Below the pieces are notes generated by a model. It worked only from the letters and a program-made list of their open reading frames with translations, did no database searches and was not told where the DNA came from. From Metallibacterium scheffleri (GTDB taxonomy: Bacteria > Pseudomonadota > Gammaproteobacteria > Xanthomonadales > Rhodanobacteraceae), in contig NZ_LDOS01000002.1 in the NCBI RefSeq assembly GCF_002077135.1, forward strand, positions 1,575,865 through 1,639,864: DNA of 64,000 bases, read 5' to 3'. Positions 58,420-64,000 of the stretch are shown one piece after another (position 1 is the stretch's first letter; every line of letters begins with the position of its first letter). Position numbers and translations under genes: made by a program.

Positions 58420-58525
58420 CGCTTGCTCTCCTTGGGGGCTCGCCGCTGCGCGAAGCAAGGCAAGCATGGGGATTCGGCGCGCCATGGATCCGCGCAATTC
58501 GGCGCCGCGTGCATGCCGCGCGAGG

Positions 58526-59422
58526 CTAATCGCCGGATCGACGCGGCGCGCCAAACAATGCATCGAGCTTGTCCTCGTAGGCGTGGTAGCCGAGAACTTC
58601 GTAGAGCTCTTCGCGTGTCTGCATGGCGGGCACGACGGCACGCTGCGTACCATCGCGGCGCAGGGTTTCATAGAAATTCAGCGCCGCTTTGTTCATGGCG
58701 CGGTAGGCGCCGCAGCAATACAACGCGATATCGACATGCGCACCGCGCAATTCAGCGACGGAGAAATACGGCGTCGCGCCGAATTCGGTGAGGTTTGCCA
58801 AGATCGGCACCCTGACCGCGGCCTTGAAACAGCGATAGTCGTCCAGCGTGCGCATCGCCTCGGGAAAGATCATGTCGGCACCGGCTTCCGTATAGGCGCA
58901 GGCGCGTTCGATGGCCGCGTCGACGCCTTCGACTGCGGCGGCATCGGTGCGCGCCATGATCACGAAATCGGCATCACTGCGCGCGTCGACAGCGGCCTTG
59001 ACGCGATCGACCATCTCCGCCGTGCTGACGACCTCCTTGCCGGGACGGTGGCCGCAGCGCTTCTGCCCGATCTGATCCTCGATGTGCACCGCGGCCACGC
59101 CGATACGCTCGAAGCTGCGGATCGCGCGCGCGATGTTGAACGCACCACCCCAGCCGGTGTCGATATCCACCAGCAGCGGCATCTGCGTGGCCTCGACGAT
59201 GCGTCGCGCGTCAGTCAGCACGTCCTCCATCGTGCTGATGGCGAGGTCGGGCAGGCCGAGCGAATTGGCCGCCACGCCGCCGCCGGAAAGATACAGCGCC
59301 CGGTAACCGGCACGTTTGGCCAGCAGACCGGCATAGGCGGTGATCGCGCCGACCACCTGCAACGGGCTTTCGGCAGACAGTGCGGCGCGAAAGCACGCGC
59401 CGGAAGATGCGTGGGGGCTCAT
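58526..59422 (-). CDS. prpB: Methylisocitrate lyase
   Basis: Cleaves 2-methylisocitrate to pyruvate and succinate, the last step of the methylcitrate cycle. The 298-residue isocitrate-lyase-fold protein contains [40 protein letters not shown] and the catalytic loop [20 protein letters not shown]. The start at 59422 (MSPHASSG) is best; a 21-codon extension is weaker. Upstream of prpC on the same strand. Confidence 0.95.
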   Translation of the reverse strand: MSPHASSGACFRAALSAESPLQVVGAITAYAGLLAKRAGYRALYLSGGGVAANSLGLPDLAISTMEDVLTDARRIVEATQMPLLVDIDTGWGGAFNIARAIRSFERIGVAAVHIEDQIGQKRCGHRPGKEVVSTAEMVDRVKAAVDARSDADFVIMARTDAAAVEGVDAAIERACAYTEAGADMIFPEAMRTLDDYRCFKAAVRVPILANLTEFGATPYFSVAELRGAHVDIALYCCGAYRAMNKAALNFYETLRRDGTQRAVVPAMQTREELYEVLGYHAYEDKLDALFGAPRRSGD

Positions 59423-59505
59423 GATCGCTCCGCATGGAAAGCGCCATTGTAAACCCCGGCTCCCATGCTGGACTTCGCGCGGCATGCGCTGATGCGTGTC
59501 GTGCC

Positions 59506-59976
59506 TCAGGCGGCGATATTCAACACCGTCAACAGCCGCGCTTCGATTGCCTGCAGATCTGGGATATGCGCGGGCTCGTCGCGCACCAGCACTTCGCTGC
59601 GGACGCCGAAGTGGTTACCGCCGCTATCGCCCGCCGGCATCAGCACATCAGGCGTCAGCGTGACCAGGCGCGGAAACCCCTGCGTGAGCAGGGCCAGGTA
59701 CGGCATGCGCGGATGCGCGCCAAGCGCCTTCAGCACCGCCACGCGCGCATGCAGGGAGCCCTCCGTCTCGACCTGGCCGATGAGCACCGCATAGGCAACC
59801 AGCGGCAGGCGCCAGCCGCGCCATGGAATGCGCCCCAGCAGCCACGCCGGCGCATCGCCCACTGCCTCGGGAGTGGTCAGCGTGATCACTTCGGCGACGC
59901 TGGCATTGGGCAGCAACACGCGCCCGCCGCTCACCGGAATCATCACGCCACGAATTTCCGAACTGGTCAAAGCCAT
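59506..59976 (-). CDS. chpC: CheW-like protein of the Pil-Chp chemosensory system (ChpC-like)
   Basis: A 156-residue CheW-domain protein ([51 protein letters not shown]). It couples receptors to the ChpA kinase in twitching-motility chemosensing. Downstream of chpB by 4 bp and last of the chpA-chpB-chpC row, matching the Pseudomonas order. PilI is the alternative CheW, but pilI usually precedes pilJ. Confidence 0.8.
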   Translation of the reverse strand: MALTSSEIRGVMIPVSGGRVLLPNASVAEVITLTTPEAVGDAPAWLLGRIPWRGWRLPLVAYAVLIGQVETEGSLHARVAVLKALGAHPRMPYLALLTQGFPRLVTLTPDVLMPAGDSGGNHFGVRSEVLVRDEPAHIPDLQAIEARLLTVLNIAA

Positions 59977-59980
59977 GCAT

Positions 59981-62185
59981 TCACCCTGCCGCAAAATCCG
60001 CATTGAGCCGCGCCGCAAGCTCCTGAGGCGTACCCGAAAACGTCGCCAGACCAGCCGCCGCCGCCGCATCGACCATGGCGCTGACCACGCAGGTTTCGCG
60101 GGTTTGCGTCCATACCGCGCCACCGCGCTCAACCACCCTGCGCATGCCCTGCAACGCATCGCTGGCCATGCCCGAGAACACCAGTGCCAACACACGCTCG
60201 TCAAAAACGTCGGCGATGCGCGTGAAGGTATCGTCGATCGATGGTGTATAGCGCTCGTCGCCACCGGGCAGCAGATGCACGCCGCCATCCGGATCCAGCG
60301 CGATACGCGCGCGCGGTGGCACCAGCAACACGTCGCCGGCACCTGCATTCAAGCCATTTCTGGCGGTATGCACGGGATGCGGCAGGGCGCGTTCGAATTG
60401 CGTGGCATAGCCGGCGAAGAAAGCTTCATCCAGATGCTGCACGACGACCAGCAGCAGTGGCAATCCCGGCGCCAGCACGCCCAGGAATTCCCGCACGGCA
60501 TCCGGCCCGCCAATCGAGGCTCCAATCACGACCACGCGACGGAACCCGCGCGCTGGCTCGCGCCGTGCGGCACCATTCGCGTTCGTGGTGGCAGGCGCGG
60601 CGTCCTCGATCGGCAGCAGTTCGATCCCGTCCAGAGCCGCGAAATCCGGCGCTGGAATCGATGCATCCGTCCCGGCAGCAGGTTGCGCAGCAGGCGTCGC
60701 CGCGACATCGAAATCGAGCAAGCCCCAGTCTGGCGCGGAGACATCAACGGCGGGCGCCGCTGGAGCGTCCGGCACACCGTGCTCGAACATCTCGTCGAGC
60801 ATGAGTTCAAGATCGGGACTGGTATCGCCAACGCTGACCGGGACGGCGATGGCCTCGGGCAACCCGCCAGCGCTGCTGGCGTCGGCGTTGAGTGCCGGAT
60901 CCGCGCCGGCACGCGCGCTTTCCGGCGGCGGCGTCCATGTTTCAGGATCGAAGTCGGCCGATTCAGCCAACGGCGTGGATTCTTCGGATTCGGCAAGCAT
61001 CGACAGCAGCGGGTCATGACGACCGTCATCGCCGGACAAGTCGGCGGCGGGCGGCACTGCCGATTGAACGTCCACCCCATCCGTGGCGGGCGGCGGAATC
61101 TCGGCCAGCAATGCGTCGAGATCGGCCGTCGAGAATTCGCCCGGACTCTCGGTGGCGGCCGGCGGCGCCAAGGCCTCGTGCTGGGGTACGCGCTCGAATG
61201 CGACCGATTCGTCCAGCGCCATCTCGATCGGGTCAGTCGCGTTCACGGCGGTGTCCACGGGCGTGGCCGACGCTGCCGGCTGAGTCTCCGCCACAGGCAG
61301 GTCAGCCAGCAGCGCATCCAGATCGAAATCCAGCGCATCGAACTCCGGCATGTCGACCACAACGGGCGCAATCGGTACGGCGTCCGCGCTTGTCTCGAAC
61401 GACGTGGGCGCTACGGAAGCCTGGTTTTCATCCGCCGCATCAGGATCCGAATGCGCCTGCGCAGCGGGCTCGAAATCCGCTGGCGACTGCACACCCATGG
61501 ATGCCTGCGCCGATTCCAGGTCGCCAGCGGAGAACGAGGCCAGCAACGCGTCGAGATCATCGTGCGAGGGGTCGAGGCGATCCTGCGCACTGTCTGCAAC
61601 GGCAGCAGAGCGCGACGTGGCATCCGGCATCGGCGCCACATCAGGTGCGCTGACTTCGTCGAGCAATGCCTCGATCTCGCGACTGAGCGCCGCGTTCATG
61701 GCGGGCTCGGGGCGCGAGGGTGCCTGCGTCGGCGCATCCACGTGCGCATCCGCAACGACCGGACCGGAACCCGCCCCTGACAACGCCGCAAGCGCTGCGG
61801 CAACAGGCACCCCGGCAGCGTCGGCTGGGCGCGGTGGATCGATATCGGTGCCGAGAATCTTGGCCGCAAGGTGCCGCGCCCAGCGGGCGGCATCCCAGCC
61901 TGCCAGGCTGCGCGTGGCCTCCGCATCATTCAGCACCAGCCGTTGGTGGACCGGGTCCAGCGCCTCGACGACGCGCTGCAGCGCGGCCTCCTCGTTCGGA
62001 TCGAGATTCAGTACCACCACTTCGGCAGCGTGCTCGATGAGCGCCTGCGGCTGGAATTCGCTGACACGGGCCTCGAGCACGATACGCGCGCCGCGATCGC
62101 GCAACGCCTCGCGCAAGCGGGAACCCATGTCGAGATCCTCGAACAACAGCGCGATCGCGGGCCCGGAATCAGGCGTGCTGGCCAC
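59981..62185 (-). CDS. chpB: ChpB-like receptor methylesterase with long acidic linker
   Basis: A 734-residue CheB-family protein. Residues 1-110 form a receiver-like domain (GPAIALLFEDLDMGSRLREA). An Asp/Ala/Pro-rich linker of about 430 residues follows, with repeated DLDALLA-type motifs. The C-terminal methylesterase (from about 545) has Ser in VVVIGASIGGPDAVREFL, His in VVQHLDEAFFAGY and Asp in VFSGMASDALQGMR. It demethylates the PilJ-type receptor. The start is GTG 62185, with GGAGG six bases upstream and overlapping chpA by 17 bp. Length is about twice the usual CheB. Confidence 0.86.
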   Translation of the reverse strand: MASTPDSGPAIALLFEDLDMGSRLREALRDRGARIVLEARVSEFQPQALIEHAAEVVVLNLDPNEEAALQRVVEALDPVHQRLVLNDAEATRSLAGWDAARWARHLAAKILGTDIDPPRPADAAGVPVAAALAALSGAGSGPVVADAHVDAPTQAPSRPEPAMNAALSREIEALLDEVSAPDVAPMPDATSRSAAVADSAQDRLDPSHDDLDALLASFSAGDLESAQASMGVQSPADFEPAAQAHSDPDAADENQASVAPTSFETSADAVPIAPVVVDMPEFDALDFDLDALLADLPVAETQPAASATPVDTAVNATDPIEMALDESVAFERVPQHEALAPPAATESPGEFSTADLDALLAEIPPPATDGVDVQSAVPPAADLSGDDGRHDPLLSMLAESEESTPLAESADFDPETWTPPPESARAGADPALNADASSAGGLPEAIAVPVSVGDTSPDLELMLDEMFEHGVPDAPAAPAVDVSAPDWGLLDFDVAATPAAQPAAGTDASIPAPDFAALDGIELLPIEDAAPATTNANGAARREPARGFRRVVVIGASIGGPDAVREFLGVLAPGLPLLLVVVQHLDEAFFAGYATQFERALPHPVHTARNGLNAGAGDVLLVPPRARIALDPDGGVHLLPGGDERYTPSIDDTFTRIADVFDERVLALVFSGMASDALQGMRRVVERGGAVWTQTRETCVVSAMVDAAAAAGLATFSGTPQELAARLNADFAAG

Positions 62186-64000
62186 TGAGCACCTCCTGCA
62201 CATTGCGCAGCAGATCGGCCTCTTGATATGGCTTGCCAAGGTAACGCTCGACGCCGATCTCGAGTGCGCGCTGACGATGCTTCTCGCCGCTGCGCGAGGT
62301 GATCATGATGATCGGCACGCGCTTGAGACGCGGGTCGTTCTTCATGTGCGTGGCCAGCTCGTAGCCATCCATGCGCGGCATCTCGATGTCGAGCAGCATG
62401 ACATCCGGGGTGCGTTCCTGCAGGCGTTCGAGGGCGTCGATGCCATCTTTCGCGGTGATCACGTCCATCTCCACGCGCTCCAGCACGCGCGAAGTGACTT
62501 TGCGCATGGTGATCGAATCGTCCACCACCATCACCAGCGGCCGCGCGCGCGGCGCGGCTGCAAGCAGGCTGGTGGGCGCTGCAATCGACTGCGTCGCGTT
62601 GCCATCCTCAGCCGCCGCATGCGCGGCGGCATCGGCATGCTGACCCAGCGCGGTACCGCGCCGCACCAGTGGCGGCAGATCAAGGATGATGACCACCGAA
62701 CCATCGCCCATGATGGTCGCGCCGAACAGGCCGGGCACCGAGCTGATCTGTGGACCGACCGACTTGACCACGATTTCGCGCGAGCCGACGACCTGATCGA
62801 CGTGCACCGCGGCGCGCAGTTCGCCGCTGCGGATCAGCAGCAGCGGCAATTGCGGCTCGTCGCTATGGCGCGTGCCCACGCCCAGCAAGCGGCCCAGTTC
62901 GTGGATCACATAGCGCTCGCCGGCGTAGGTATACATCGGCGCGGCATCGAGCAGGCGCGCGGCGAGATCTTCGCGGGTGATGCGCGCCATGCCCTGCACC
63001 GAGGTCATCGGCACGGCAAATACCGACTCGCCCTGCTTGATCAGGATCGCCTGGGTCACCGCCAGGGTGAACGGCAGACGGATCTGGAAACGTGTGCCAT
63101 GGCCATGAACCGAATCGATGGCCAGCGAGCCACCGAGCTGCTTGATCTCGCTGGCGACCACATCCATGCCGACGCCACGTCCGGCGATTTGCGTGATTTC
63201 GCCTGCCGTGGAAAAACCGCTTTCAAGAATGAAAGCGTACAGGTCGCGATCGGAAAGCTCGGCATCGGGACGCAACAAACCGCGCTCGATGGCCTTGCCG
63301 CGGATCGCATCACGATCGAGACCGCGGCCGTCGTCACTGACATCCAGCAACACCTCGGTCGCCTCGCGGCTGACGCGGATGGTGACTGTGCCTTCCTCGG
63401 GCTTGCCGGCGGCCGCACGCTCGGCGGCGGCTTCGATGCCGTGCGCGACCGCGTTGCGCAGCATGTGCTCGAATGGCGCCTTCATCCGCTCCAGCAGGGT
63501 GCGATCCATTTCGCCGTGCGCTCCTTCGACACGCAGCTGCGCGCGCCGGTTCAGGTCCTGCACGGCCTGACGCAATGTGCGACGCAACGATGGAACCAGT
63601 GCCTCGAACGGCACCATGCGCGTGCGCATCAGCCCTTCCTGCAACTCGGAGCTGACCCGCGACTGTTGCAGCAACAGGGTTTCCGATTGACGCGTGGTGT
63701 CATCCAGCAAGCCCTGCAGCGAAGCCAGATCGGACACCGACTCGGCCAGCGCGCGCGAGTATTGCTGCAGCTGCGAGAAACGGTCCAGTTCGAGCGGGTC
63801 GAAACCGCTGTCATGCGCGGCGATCTGCTGCTCGCGCTGGAAGCGCGCGATGATCTGCGCCTCGGTTTCGATTTCGAGCTTGCGCAACTGATCGCGCAAG
63901 CGCGCCACGGTCTGGTCGAGCTCGACCAGATTGAAGCGGAAGGTGGAAATCTGCTGCTCCAGACGCGAACGGTAGATCGAAACCTCGCCTGCCTGGTTGA
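62169..64000 (-). CDS. chpA: ChpA/CheA-type hybrid histidine kinase (5'-truncated by window edge)
   Basis: The 610 visible residues are the C-terminal part of a chemosensory kinase. They include a coiled dimerisation region, the HATPase domain (FEHMLRNAVAHGIEAAAERA; DVSDDGRGLDRDAIRGKA; GRGVGMDVVASEIKQLGG), a CheW domain (AILIKQGESVFAVPMTSVQG) and a receiver domain with the phospho-Asp in VMLLDIEMPRMDGYELATH. The Hpt domains lie outside the window. It controls type IV pilus twitching with ChpB and ChpC. Confidence 0.93.
   Translation of the reverse strand, partial: NQAGEVSIYRSRLEQQISTFRFNLVELDQTVARLRDQLRKLEIETEAQIIARFQREQQIAAHDSGFDPLELDRFSQLQQYSRALAESVSDLASLQGLLDDTTRQSETLLLQQSRVSSELQEGLMRTRMVPFEALVPSLRRTLRQAVQDLNRRAQLRVEGAHGEMDRTLLERMKAPFEHMLRNAVAHGIEAAAERAAAGKPEEGTVTIRVSREATEVLLDVSDDGRGLDRDAIRGKAIERGLLRPDAELSDRDLYAFILESGFSTAGEITQIAGRGVGMDVVASEIKQLGGSLAIDSVHGHGTRFQIRLPFTLAVTQAILIKQGESVFAVPMTSVQGMARITREDLAARLLDAAPMYTYAGERYVIHELGRLLGVGTRHSDEPQLPLLLIRSGELRAAVHVDQVVGSREIVVKSVGPQISSVPGLFGATIMGDGSVVIILDLPPLVRRGTALGQHADAAAHAAAEDGNATQSIAAPTSLLAAAPRARPLVMVVDDSITMRKVTSRVLERVEMDVITAKDGIDALERLQERTPDVMLLDIEMPRMDGYELATHMKNDPRLKRVPIIMITSRSGEKHRQRALEIGVERYLGKPYQEADLLRNVQEVLSGQHA

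Noticed and set aside
59828-61780. 650-residue plus-strand frame
   Set aside because: Antisense to the low-complexity linker of ChpB; Arg/Gly-rich without any domain.

Overview
The window is a 64-kb, GC-rich, gene-dense piece of a proteobacterial chromosome. The gene set points to a gammaproteobacterium of the Xanthomonadales (Lysobacterales), most likely near Rhodanobacteraceae. The evidence is a FKBP-Ugd-SlyX block, a tRNA Ala-Glu-Asp cluster, the PpsR/PpsA pair, Pil-Chp chemosensory genes and CopL/CopA/CopB-type copper resistance. This assignment is inference; no rRNA or marker phylogeny is available here.

Layout. 1-5060: a CusCBA-type Cu/Ag RND efflux operon (cusA cut by the window edge) headed by a small Cys-rich secreted protein. 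5129-7370: a sulfur/persulfide operon (cysteine desulfurase, ArsR-rhodanese regulator, DsrE) with an inverted repeat in front. 7467-11481: a periplasmic copper operon (CopL-like, CopA, CopB, cytochrome c). 11595-16217: housekeeping genes (rlmJ, slp, DUF2058, slyX, ugd, FKBP). 16493-17273: three tRNAs, then a phage-type integrase remnant beside tRNA-Asp. 17290-23839: DUF1249, ppsR/ppsA, a phospholipid methyltransferase-like gene, DUF6491 and NDH-2. 23992-28786: a 5-oxoproline operon (pxpB, pxpC, pxpA, DUF969, DUF979, pcp). 28998-29924: a secreted unknown and a truncated haemoglobin. 30175-37557: a six-gene Fap-like functional-amyloid operon, fapABCDEF, with a well-matched sigma-54 promoter and a sigma-54 activator gene upstream. 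37924-42591: rimO, dienelactone hydrolase, HIT protein, tesB, DUF2007 and a pseudouridine synthase. 42698-49575: a seven-gene membrane-lipid modification operon. 49681-50732: an OmpA-family gene frameshifted in a G7 tract. 50923-59422: prpD, a DODA-type dioxygenase, terC behind a yybP-ykoY (Mn2+) riboswitch, a DUF2975/HTH pair, fadH, prpC and prpB. 59506-64000: chpC, chpB and chpA (5' end cut) of the twitching-motility chemosensory system.

Together the genes describe a metal-stressed, surface-associated bacterium: copper and silver export and oxidation, reactive-sulfur handling, manganese homeostasis, envelope lipid remodelling, pilus chemosensing and an amyloid matrix. The most notable regions are the divergent Fap-like amyloid locus with its candidate control circuit of paired 8-5-8 palindromes and a -24/-12 promoter, the DUF969/DUF979 candidate pyroglutamate transporter, the repeated DLDALLA-type motifs in the ChpB linker, and the lipid cluster.
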